DNA from: Cannabis sativa
Lineage: Eukaryota > Streptophyta > Magnoliopsida > Rosales > Cannabaceae
Reading direction: 5' to 3'
Assembly: GCF_029168945.1 (NCBI RefSeq)
Contig: NC_083603.1
Coordinates: forward strand, 16,678,001 to 16,742,000
Length of the DNA: 64,000 nucleotides
Part shown: positions 50,472 through 61,600 of the stretch, piece by piece
Layout of the letters: every line of letters starts with the position of its first letter
How positions within the stretch are numbered: position 1 is the stretch's first letter
Notes under the pieces: generated by a model
What the model was told of the DNA's origin: nothing
The model's database searches: none
What the model saw: the letters and a program-made list of their open reading frames with translations, nothing else
Translations under genes and position numbers: made by a program

Positions 50472-51338
50472 ATGAATCCTATGTTATCACTGTTGACTGA
50501 AAACAAGCTGAATGGATCTAACTTTAATAAGTGGAATGAGAACATTAATATTGCTCTCATAGGAGAAAGTGCCTTGTTTGTTTTAACTGAGCCGTCACCT
50601 GAAGTGCCTGGGGACAATGCTTCCAAAGCTGTGAAAGAAAAGTATGAGCGTTGGCAGAAAGCAAATGACAAAGCTCTATACTTTATGCTTTCTAGCATGG
50701 TTGACACCCTCAAAACTCGGTTTTCTAAAACCGAGAAGGCTGCTGAAGTTATGACGAAGTTAAATGAGCTATTCGGTAAGGCATCACTTCAGTCACGCTT
50801 TGACGCGACTAAGAAGTACATTAATGCACGGATGGAACCTCATCAAAACGTGCGTGACCATGTTCTCCTCATGTCAAGTTATTTCCAAGAAGCCCAGGAT
50901 CATGGTGCTGAAATGGACAGTGCTACTCAAGTAAGTCTTATCTTGAATAGCCTGACTCCAGCATTTCTACCATACACATCAAATTATGTCATGAATAAGA
51001 AGGAAATTGACTTTCATGAATTAGTCAATGACCTTCAAACTTATGAAAATTTGATTGGAGGACCCAAGAAGAAAGGGAGCAAACCTCATAATCCTGGAAA
51101 TGGTAATGGGACGATGAAACCTGAAGCAAATGTTGCCTTTGCTTCGAAACCCAAATCGAAGAAAAAGTGGAAGAACACCAAGAAGCGAACAAAAGCCATG
51201 AAGAATAAAAAGGTTGTTCCTTCTGGTGATGCTACACTTAAAGGAAAGTGTTTCTACTGCAATGAAAAAGGTCATTGGAAATCCCAGTGTCCTAAACTTT
51301 TTGCAAAGAAACAAGGTATGTCCATTTATAAACTTTAA
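50472..51338 (+). CDS. gag: Copia-type gag polyprotein, 288 residues, intact
   Basis: The N-terminus LTENKLNGSNFNKWNENINI is the hallmark of the copia gag (UBN2/DUF4219-type) fold; the capsid-like region spans about residues 20-200, followed by a Lys-rich basic linker (205-250) and one CCHC zinc knuckle, C260-C263-H268-C273 (CFYCNEKGHWKSQC). It should package the element RNA into cytoplasmic particles. The frame closes eight residues past AKKQ. A splice-like donor (AAG/GTATGT at 51316) and acceptor (TTATAG at 51415) enclose 100 bp; splicing would change the last six residues to a shorter tail ending QAT. No pol frame follows. The start ATG is the first in frame and precedes the conserved block. 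Confidence 0.9.
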   Translation: MNPMLSLLTENKLNGSNFNKWNENINIALIGESALFVLTEPSPEVPGDNASKAVKEKYERWQKANDKALYFMLSSMVDTLKTRFSKTEKAAEVMTKLNELFGKASLQSRFDATKKYINARMEPHQNVRDHVLLMSSYFQEAQDHGAEMDSATQVSLILNSLTPAFLPYTSNYVMNKKEIDFHELVNDLQTYENLIGGPKKKGSKPHNPGNGNGTMKPEANVAFASKPKSKKKWKNTKKRTKAMKNKKVVPSGDATLKGKCFYCNEKGHWKSQCPKLFAKKQGMSIYKL

Positions 51339-51415
51339 GAGTTTTAGTGAATTATTATCCAATTGGATTTATGATTCTGGACTAACTTTGTTTATTTGTT
51401 TTCTTCTTCTTATAG
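51316..51415 (+). other. Putative intron at the gag 3' end
   Basis: GTATGTCC at the start, TTCTTCTTCTTATAG at the end, T-rich throughout. Either spliced or not, translation stops within a few codons. Inference from splice consensus only. Confidence 0.4.
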
Positions 51416-51839
51416 GCCAAGCTACTTGAACTCAGTTGAGTTGGATCAAAAAGCTGGACCAAAGGGTGAAATCGTCCAGATGAACATGAAGCTCTTCAAT
51501 TTATTTTTGAATTAATTGTTTTAGTTTAAAGACAATTTGGATTTCAAATTTTAGTTAGGGATATTTATCCCTGTTTTCTCATATTGTTGCAATAAATTTT
51601 TATTCTATTTTTAATAAAGTTTCTAATTTTCGAAATTTACTACTGCAAATTATGAGATTGAGCTTCATTTAATTTATCTTCATCAATTATTACCACATTA
51701 TATTTGTATGTTTGTATGTGTAAGTATTTTTATTATTGATGCAAATTCTATAATATTTACAACTCTTCATAGAGTTATATTAAATAAACACTAGAAATTA
51801 TTTCTATGTTTATTAATAATTGTTAATTCTAATACAATT
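51416..51839 (+). other. Post-gag noncoding region, left part
   Basis: AT-rich; no pol similarity. Interrupted by the family B solo LTR and continued at 55897. Confidence 0.5.
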
Positions 51840-54800
51840 TGTAAAGCCCGCTTAGTTTAATTTGGAAATTAGCAGTTAATCATGATTAATTATGAAAATT
51901 ATTTATAGCTATTTAAATAATTTATTATACTGTTATTTATTGAATTCAGAAATGCATTGCTATGTCATTCAGTAGTTTTCATATTTTGCATTTTCGGTGC
52001 CCGGTATTTTGGAACCCGGTGTTTGGCTCAGTAGAAATCACAACTTAGTATGTTAGTAGTTTGGGGCGGGTTTTTAGACATTGGGAATGTCGGGAATGGC
52101 CGAGAATTTAGAATTTCCCAAAAATACCCCTTTAGTGTTAATTATGTGGTTTAGGTGTGGAGGGGCAAAATGGTCTTTTTGCCCCAATGATATTTTGTCT
52201 TTAGTGATTTTATTAATTGAAAATAAATGTTATTTTATTTTTTTATTTGGCTGAAATGAGTGATATATGCTATGTGGCTTTTATTTCTTTTTTCAAAAAT
52301 CAACACTTAGAAAAATTAAAGAAAAATTTCAAAACAAAACTCTCTCAAGCTCTCTCTCTCTTTTCGGCCAAGGCTTGGAATTCTAGGGCTGGATTCTTCC
52401 TTTGATTTTCAAGATAGCTTCATCCTAAATTGTGATCTCTTGTTGTGGTATGTGATTTCTAGCTTTTTCTCCTTTGTTTCTTGGAAAAAAATGATGAAAA
52501 TAATATGAGTTATGCATGATGTTGCTGCTGTAATTGCTGTTGTTGTTTCCTTGATTAAAATTTTGAGTTGAGTAGGTTTAATTAGATTGAATTGCATGCT
52601 CGAATTCCTTGTTCTAGTTGGATAGATTTTTATGTAAAAAGCTTGGGTTTTCAAACAAAAATGGAGGTTTTGGTGGCTGTTGTGTTTGCATGAGTTAGAT
52701 TCTAGTTTCTGAAGTTGTTATTAGCTTGATTATGAGTTTGAAGCGTAGATTGAATGCATGTTAGGTGATTTTACTCAAGTTTGAGTTTAGAACTCAAAGC
52801 TTGAGCTTTAATGGTGATTTTTGCTATTGTGCTTTCTGGGTGGTTTTGAAGCTTTAGAAATGTTCTAGGGGTTGTTTAGAACAGGTCTGGAAGGTTTCAT
52901 GTGATTTGGGGTTGATTTGAGCAAGTTATGAATTTTTGAGTTTGCTGCCTGCGAGGAACCGGAATTCCGGTTGTGCATCCGGAATTCCGGATGGGGGTTC
53001 TGAATTTTCCCAGAACCGGAATTCCGGTTGGGCAACCGGTCTACCGGTTCGGGAAAATTCTGAAACCCTAGATTTCCTCGATTTTATGTTTTAGGGGGTA
53101 TTGCCATGCTTTTCATCGATAGGGAAGCTTTTAGTTCCTAGTTTAAGTCCCCGGGAAGTGATTTAGCGTATCACTTATAGTGTTGTGATTTTTATGGTTT
53201 AGGAGCCTGTAATCCGCCGCGCAGTTAAAGTTCCAGTCAGGTTGACCGGCACACCTGAATTCGGAATCCAGGTAAGATTAGTATAACAGTATGCATATGT
53301 AGATTACATGTTTAGCATGCATGTAGGAAGCCTGTTAGATTACATTAGTTATGTATGTTGGCTTCGAACCATCCAACCCTGTCACGTCGGTACAGGCTGG
53401 AGTTTGACCAGCAGCCGGAGTATGACCGGTTCGACCGATCAGGCTGACACTTGGTTGGTGGTTCCGTACTATTGACGTACCCCGTCGGTACAGGCTGGAG
53501 TATGTGTTGGAAATTATTTTACCAGGATCTAGATTTACTAACAAGTATGTTGGATTAACAACCTAATATGAATTCTAAAACAATGAAAATAAACACATAT
53601 AAAGTTAGAAAACCTTACAGTGGGTGCAGCGGAATATTATGACTCCTTCCGTTCAGATCTCTAGCCCTTGATTCCTTTCTGTAGCAGAGCATCACCAAGA
53701 TCTGAACCTGGATCTTCTTTTCTCCTTATTTGATGCAGAAATTCCATAGTCTTCCATACTATGATTGAGATACCACTTGATGTGTGTGGGCACTACTCAT
53801 CTCACAAGGATTTCGAAATTTCTCTCTATTTTTCTCTCTCAATTTCGTGGCTTTTCATGCATACAAGAGAAGAGAGCAAGGTTCCTTTATATAGGGAAAA
53901 AGGAGAGCACAACTTTCCAAATAAAACAGTTTCCTTAATTACTGTGTAATCAATTATCTGCCTTATTTAGTGTGATCCACCACTTTCCTATTAAATAATA
54001 TTGTCATTTAAAATAATTATTAATTAGACATACAAAGTCTCTTAATTAATAATTAGACCTAGAAACCCTTTTCCTTACGATTTCATCCTTAAACTGTGAG
54101 AATTCATAAAGTAGACATAGTCTAACTTTTAGATTATAATTGATTAATTAAAATCAATTAACTGAGTCTTACAAGCAGCATGGCCTCAACTAGTATGGGG
54201 ACCATGGGTCTATATAACCGAGCTTCCAATAAGTCGAACCGAATTTATCAAGTAAATTCCCTAACTTATTAATTCCGCATTGAATCCACACTTAGAACTT
54301 GGAATTGCACTCTCAGTCATATAGAAACGCTCTATATGTTCCACGATATAGACACGTCATTAGTTATCCATTGTTATAACCCTAATGTGATCAATGATCC
54401 TCTATATAGATGATTTACACTGTACAGGATTAAATTACCGTAACACCCTACAATGTATTTTATCCTTAAAACACTTAACCCTGTATAAATAATATTTCAC
54501 CTAAGTGAAATGAGATCTCCACCATTTATCTTCGTTTGGTTAAGCTCGAAGGAAATCATCCTTTACTTCTATTTGCCAAATAGAAGCTATAGATTCCATA
54601 TTTATGTTAGCGCTCCCCCACTCAATTGCATTACCGTGTTCCCAAAATGTACGTATCACCCTGATACAAAACTAGGCTTAACTAACAAATCAAAGAACAC
54701 GAATAACACTCTTGAAATTGAGCCTAACCATATCAGGATTTCGATCATGTGATCTAGGATCAACTTATGATATTGAATTGAATAGATATTACGGTAAATT

Positions 54801-55891
54801 TTAACATATCTAATCAAAGTTCAATATCGGTCCCTTCCGATGTATACTCCATACATCCGATACTGGTAAACTTTGCCAATGTCCTGGAAAGGACATAACA
54901 CTTTTCCAAGGTGTAAGAATACCTATCGCTGATTATACCATGTCAGTCTAAATCCAGTGTTCTGACAAATCAGGGAATAAACTTTTGAACATATAATAAA
55001 GATTATATTCCACTGTGCTGACAACACTATAATCTTTAACATACTCATATGTTCTGGACTTAAAAAGAATTCATACATTGTATACATATAATCATGAAAT
55101 AAATCATGTGAACCATGCAACATAAAATGTTATTTCTGATCTTTATTAATAAGTAAATTTGATTATATGAAATGAGTTTTATTTAGGGCATAAAACCCAA
55201 CAGTATGACCAGCAGCCGGAGTATGACCGGTTCGACCGATCAGGTGGATATAGTAACACGTCGGTACAGGCTGGAGTATGACCAGCAGTCGGAGTATGAC
55301 CGGTTCGACCGATCAGGCCGTTACGTGTCAATAGTACCGTCCCTATGAACGTTCAGAACTCAGTACCGTGTTGGACATGGTAGTAGTGACTCAGTAACGT
55401 GTTGGACACGGCAGTAGTGGGACTCAGTATCGTGTTGGACACGGCAGTTAGGGTTATGATCAGGGGTATGGGCGTCTGATCATGACCGGGTTTTATGTAT
55501 GAATATTATTATGCTTTTCTTACTGAGTCTGTTGATTCACAGTTCTACGTTTATGTGTAGGTAAAGGCAAGGCTAAAGCTGATGGACCGTGAGCGAGCTT
55601 ATGAAGATTGTACATGTCGAGGCGGTTAGGCCTGGAGCGTACGATCCTCGGGACAGCAAGGCTGATTTTTGTAACTAGTCGCTAGGCGACAATTATTTTG
55701 TATGAATAGTAAACTTTTGTAAATGATTTTATAATCGGGATCCCGAGTCTTTTGTAATATTATTTTATAAGTTTAATTAAAAAGCAAAAATTTTAATTAA
55801 TCACGTTTTCCATAAACCTCGTTGATTAGCAACGAGCTGCACAACATGTTTAAAAATCACGTAATACGCCTATGTTAGTTAGGGTGTTACA
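51840..55891 (+). mobile_element. Solo family B gypsy LTR, split by a solo copia LTR
   Basis: TGTAAAGCCCGC to GGGTGTTACA with perfect CAATT duplications (51835-51839, 55892-55896). Own sequence 51840-53504 plus 55208-55891, about 2.35 kb. It keeps the CCGGAATTCCGG cluster (52955-53055) and the CATGTCCAACA repeat series (about 55360-55450) of the family B LTRs. Confidence 0.95.
53505..55202 (-). mobile_element. Solo copia LTR, innermost insertion
   Basis: On the minus strand it begins TGTTGGGTTTTATGCCC, like the LTR of the gag-only element, and ends TTTCCAACA; perfect GTATG duplications at 53500-53504 and 55203-55207. It is 1,698 bp against 1,913 bp for the gag-only LTR and diverged, so it is a relative rather than a copy of the same subfamily. 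Confidence 0.9.
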
Positions 55892-55896
55892 CAATT

Positions 55897-57222
55897 ATTA
55901 AGAATTTGTTTAATAAAAGGATCTATTGATCTGATAGGGGTGGAGAAAAGTTAAGAGAACTATGCAGTTCAACGATCTTTTATATCTAATGAACTCTGGA
56001 TAGTATTCAACTCCACATAAACTCTATCACACTAAGAGAATCATGATCTTTACAACCTTTAGGGGTGGATCATAATCTCTATATACTTAGGGGTGGAGGT
56101 TATCCATAGTACCATATATGTATATTCTTAGGGGTGGAGTCCATTCCACAATTCCCTATGAAACACATATCTTGTTTAAACATGGAAGTAATATAATGAG
56201 TCAGCTATTGTCAATATAAATTCTTGATCTTGATTGTATGTTCCATTTCGTTTTTACTGTTGTAAGTAAAAGTTTGATACCTTTGAAAGTTCTTTGTTAA
56301 AGTTTCACACTATCTTAATTGAGTGGGAGAATTATAAAGTTCTATACCCATCTTCATTAGGTTGATAATTGTGATAGGTACTTAAGAACACTACTGAAAA
56401 GCAAATCTAACCATTCACATGGATAGGGATAACTTATCAGAATTATGAGAATAAGATAAAGAACTCTAGTTCAGTCCATTCGAATGACTTGAACCTAGAA
56501 TTCTTAATCCTCATAAAATTTTATGGTATCTTAATTTTGATTACTTTATCTCTGGCATGTATTTTTCACTTCAAAATACTAGTCTGCTATGTTGATGACT
56601 TAGTCTTAACTTAATGTTTCAGACTAATACAAAAGTCACAACTAGGTAACTCTCTAAACAATCAGAGGTTAAAAGTATTATTTAACGAGACATCTGCTAT
56701 TGAGTGGGAGCTATCTGAGATGTAATCAAATAGGGAACATTAGAAGATATTCAAGAAAGATTTATGAAAGTGATCTATATGTCAGATATTAAGGAACTGT
56801 GTATCAGTTGTCCTGGTATCTCACCATCTAATTTCGATTTCTATAAGATGGTGCTTACTTTGGGGGTGGAGGAATTATTGAATAATGATTCAAGCTCTAC
56901 CAGAGAAGAATTACAACTTGGTCTATTCGAAAATACCAGAAAGTTATATCACTGAAGAAAAGTCTACACTGTATTATCTCAATTACATATTTTAAAATAT
57001 GAGAGATATGTCTTCTGTTTATTCAGATGTACTTTTAAAACAGTAAAAGATTTCAGTATCCCTTGATGAGTAAAGCATATAGTAAAGGATGTTTCATAAG
57101 AGTATTTATGAACTAGTTCCAGAAGTTTGGGTGGATTCAAATATACTACATTTGATCTGAAGATCAAGACATAAGATTGACCTATTTGCACAGTTTGTTT
57201 TATATTAGTGCAAGTGGGAGTT
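55897..57222 (+). other. Post-gag noncoding region, right part, with polypurine tract
   Basis: TTAGGGGTGGA recurs four times between about 55935 and 56150. No pol domain. The purine tract CAAGTGGGAGTT (57211-57222) precedes the 3' LTR. Confidence 0.55.
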
Positions 57223-59135
57223 TGTTGGGTTTTATGCCCTAAATAAAACTCTTTTCAATCTGATTAGTTATCAATATAAGAAATTTGAAGTGATTGATGT
57301 TTGCATGAAATTTACATGCTAATGGTTTAAATATGTTTATTACATTCACACACACAAAATCAGTTAAATCCAGATGATATGTTTATTCACAATTACAGTA
57401 TCGTCAACACAGTGGAATGTGATTGTGATCATATGAATCAAAAGACTTGGTCCCTGTTTCATCAGTGTTATTGGATTTACACTAATGTGCTAATCAGCGA
57501 TGATGTGTACTTACACTTGGAGTAAGTGTTATGTTCTTTCCAGGACATTAGTAAAGTATACTAGTTTCGAATGTATGGAGTATACATTGGACTGGACCGA
57601 TATTGCAACTAAGTTAAGATATTACAAACTTACCGTTATACATATCTTTCCAAGTCAATATCAGTAGTTGATCTTAAGATTAAAAGAATCTAAATCCTAA
57701 TATGCTTAGGCTCAACTCTGGAATGTTATTCATGTTCTTTGATTTATTAGTTAAGCCTACTTTTGGGTCAGGGTGATACGTATATTTTGGGAACATGATA
57801 GTATGATTGAGTGGGAGTGCTGAACATAAATATGGAATCTATAGCTTCTACTGGTGTATAGAAGTCAAGTGATGATTCCCTTTGAGCTTAGAAAATAGAA
57901 GTAAATGGATGAGCTCTTGTTTAACTGACTAATTATTAGATCACTAAACACCATTTACAGGTAGCTAAGTGTTTTAAGGGGCAAAATACATTGAGGGGTG
58001 AGAACGGTAAAGAAATCCTATCTCGATGTAGATCATCTATATAGAGGATCTTTAAATCACAATAAGATTATAACAATGGTTAAATGAGATAGTATATTGA
58101 TATCGTGGAACATACAATATGCTCTATATAAGTCTGGGAGTGCGATTCTAAGTTCTAAGAGTGGATTCAACGAAGAATTAATAAGTAGAAATTTACTTGG
58201 TAAATTTGGTTCACTTATTGGAAGCTCAGCATATAGATCCATGGTCCTCAATCTAGTTGAGAACATTCTGCTTGTAAGACTCATTAATTGATTCGTGATT
58301 GATCAATTATAATTCTAAAGTTAGACTATGTCTAATTTTATGAATTTTCACTAAGCAGGGGTGAAATTGTAAAGAAAAGAGTTTCTAGGTTTATTTATTT
58401 ATTAATGGACTTTATATGTCTAATTAATAATTAAATTAAATGAAAATATTATTTAATAATCTATTTTAGTTATTAAATAATTAGTTTTGGCATTTAAAAG
58501 GTTAGAATTGGAAAATTGGCGTTTTTGAAAAAATAGAGATAAAATTTGATAAAACTGCGAAATCAAGTGAGGCCCATTATAACACCATGGCCGGCCACTT
58601 ATTGTGGGATTTCAAATTAATATTTTCATTATTTTAATGCCAAATAATTCCTAACCTAAACCTAGTAGTTGCCTATAAATAGAAAGTGATGGCTCAGTCA
58701 CATAACATGCTTTCATAAGTTTTCACAAGCCTTTCTGACAGAAATTTCTCTCTTCAGAAAAACTGAGCCTTCTCCACTTTCTATACCTGGCCGAAACCCT
58801 CTCTCCTCTTTTCTCCTTCATCAATTTCGACCCTAGTGAAAGAGTAAGTGCCCACACACAGCAAGCAGTAACTCAATCATAGATTGGAAGAATGTGAAGG
58901 ATCAAACTTGAAGAAGAAGGACATTCGGGCTCAGATCTTGATTATACTCTGCTACAGAAAGGATACAAGGGTTAGAGATCTGAGTGGAAGGAGACATTAA
59001 TTCCGCTGCATCAATGTAAGGTTTTCTTAACTTTATATGTGTTTAATTTATCGTTTTAGAAAGTTCATATTTAGGGTGTTTAAACAACATACTTGTGAGT
59101 AGATCTAAGATCCTGGTAAAATAAATATTCTAACA
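57223..59135 (+). repeat. 3' LTR of the gag-only copia element
   Basis: Pairs with 44625-46537; same ends and length. Confidence 0.95.
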
Positions 59136-61583
59136 CAAACTACTTGTGCTATTGACCATGATATCACACTTACCAGCTTTATAATCGAGCTGTAGGACCG
59201 GCACTATGTTCGCGCTGCTATGATAGCGTCAACAACACCCAAAAGTATAATTGGCCATGATATAACTATTAACGAGTACGATGCCTGTACTGCTGAACCG
59301 ACACGATGGTTGTGTCGCTATGATAGTACCAATTCATACTTTCAGGAGAGAATATCACTCTTAACCAGTACGATGCCTGTACTGCTGAACCGACACAATG
59401 ATTGTGTCGCTATGATATCACCCGAACATATACAATGATACAAATAGCATGCATATATATCATACATATACATACACACAGATAATCACATCACACATTA
59501 TACACAGTTCTTACCTGTTTTCCGAATTCAAGTGTGTTGGCCGATCTGAACGGAATCTTGTCCTAGATGGATGCCCTAATCACAATAATTGTAACACAGA
59601 TGAGTGACTCGCTAAATCACTTTCCGGGACTTAAACTTGAAACTAAAAGTTTCCCTATCGATAAACCACATGGCAATACCCTAAATATCTCAAAATTGGG
59701 CAAAACTAGGGTTCCAAAAATTCCCCCAACCGGCAGACCGGTCCCAACCGAAAATCCAGTTCTGGGACACCAATCGGTCGACTAGTTGGTACAGGTCCCC
59801 AAGAACCGGAATTCCGGTTCTACGCTGGGAAAACCAAAAATTCTCCCCTTGCTCTCAAAACCAACCTAAACACTACCAAACTTTCCAGGGTACCTAATAT
59901 GGGTATAAACAATAAATTCCAGGCAGTAATTCACAGAACAAACCACCAAAACCCAAGTTGCCATTAGAGATCAAAGCTTTGAAATCAAAGCTCAAACTTG
60001 CATAAAAACTCAAACCAATTAACAATACCAGCTGCTAGGAACTTAGATTAACTCAATTGAACCCTAAAATTCGAACCCGAAACAACCCTAACTCTAACAG
60101 CCCCTGAAACTCAATTTCACATATTCAACCTAAACTTAAATTTCAAGAATTAGGGCAAGAATTTGCTAGAGCTTACCTTGGCTTGATTTCTTCTTAAATC
60201 CCTTGCTGAAACACTCAAAAACTAGCAGCTAATCCCCTACCTTGAGCTGGTTCGAAGAGAGAAAGAAAGGAGGAGAAAGCTTCTTCAATATGGTGTTTTC
60301 CTTAATTTTCCTAAATGAGATAATTGATAGAGAAAACCAATTTCCCTTGCTGAATAAATCAGCTTGCTAGGTGTCAAAAAGCTAGATAGCCACCTCAACA
60401 TACACTTAAGAAAATGACTTAATTGCCCTTTAACCCAAAACCATGATTTTTTAAAAGCTAGGGGTAAAATGGTCAAATTCCATAACCCCGCTCAATCCCG
60501 ATAATTTATTTCCTCTAAAATATTCCCTACTAAGAAATAAAGTTCTAAACTTACCCATGTGATCAACCTAGTCATCCATCGCATTTTCCGTCGTCGCCGA
60601 GCAAAAACTATAAAAATAACATATTTCACATATAAACTAAATAATACCCCTACAGTTTAATAAAATCTCCAAAATTGAGAAATTATAACTCTAATATTTA
60701 TTTCTAAATATTGGGGTCCACAATTAAATTAACAAATAATAATAAAATCATAAAATAATAAACATTAGTGCTAATTGCCTTTACTAATCCAAATTACTAG
60801 AGCGGTCATTACACTCCAGTACACCTAAACAATGCACATACAATAAAACCCAGCCAGTATTTCACAGAAAAGCACACCAAATCAATTTATGCCATTAAAG
60901 CTCAAAGCTTTAAACTCAAAGCTTAAAATTGCATACAACCCAATCCAACCATTAAAACCAGCCACAAGAAGCTAAAACCAACTCAATTAAACCCTATGAT
61001 TCGAATCTTAAGCAAGCCTAAACCTAACAGCCACTAAATCTCAAAATTACAAGTTCAAACTAACTTTTAAAGCTTCAAAACATAACACCATAGTTCTAGG
61101 GTTACCTCTGATTGCTCCTCCTTGAATCCCTAGCTTAAATTCAGAGAATTTGGAAGGAAAAATTGATCCTTGCTCTGGTTTTGTCTCAGCCGAAAGAGAG
61201 AAAGAGAGAGTGTTCAAGAGAAATGCAATTTCCTTTAATTTTTGACTTTTCCCTTCAAATGAAAAGGATTAACCTAATCTAATATCTTCCTGAATATTTC
61301 TCACTAAGAAATAAGGTTCTAAACTTACCCATGTGATCAATCTAGCCATCCATCGCATTTTCCGTTGTCGCCGAGCAAAAATTATAAAAATAACATATTT
61401 CACATATAAGCTAAATAATACCCCTAGAGTTTAATAAAATCTCCAGAATTTAGAAATTATAACTCTAATATTTATTTCTAAATACTGGGGTCCACAATTA
61501 AATAAATTCACAAATAATAATAAAATAATAAAAATTAGTGCTAATTGCCTTTACTAATCCAAATTACTAAAGCGGTCATTACA

Positions 61584-61600
61584 ATTATCCCCCCGTTAAT
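61584..61600 (-). other. Polypurine tract of the family A element
   Basis: Minus strand ACGGGGGGATAAT directly before LTR start TGTAATGACC. Confidence 0.8.

Larger units (their letters stand above)
44625..59135 (+). mobile_element. Gag-only Ty1/copia-type element (TR-GAG-like), 14.5 kb with insertions
   Basis: Two 1,913-bp LTRs (44625-46537, 57223-59135) start TGTTGGGTTTTATGCCC and end ATTCTAACA, with CAAAC duplications at 44620-44624 and 59136-59140. A CTGGCCTCAGAGCC primer-like site follows the first LTR and a CAAGTGGGAGTT purine tract precedes the second. Inside are a 3.9-kb leader, an intact gag and about 1.9 kb of noncoding DNA; no protease, RT or integrase was found. It should need a partner element for replication. 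A family B solo LTR lies at 51840-55891. Confidence 0.9.
44139..60813 (-). mobile_element. Solo family A gypsy LTR inside the 3' LTR of the family A element
   Basis: TGTAACGCCC to GGTCATTACA with perfect CTCCA duplications (44134-44138, 60814-60818). Own sequence is 44139-44624 plus 59141-60813, about 2.16 kb. Same family and orientation as its host LTR, so it is a later, independent insertion rather than a tandem duplication. Confidence 0.9.

Noticed and set aside
51340..51429. NWIYDSGLT as a retropepsin active-site remnant after gag
   Set aside because: Only a DSG triplet in an AT-rich, probably intronic stretch; no further protease similarity.
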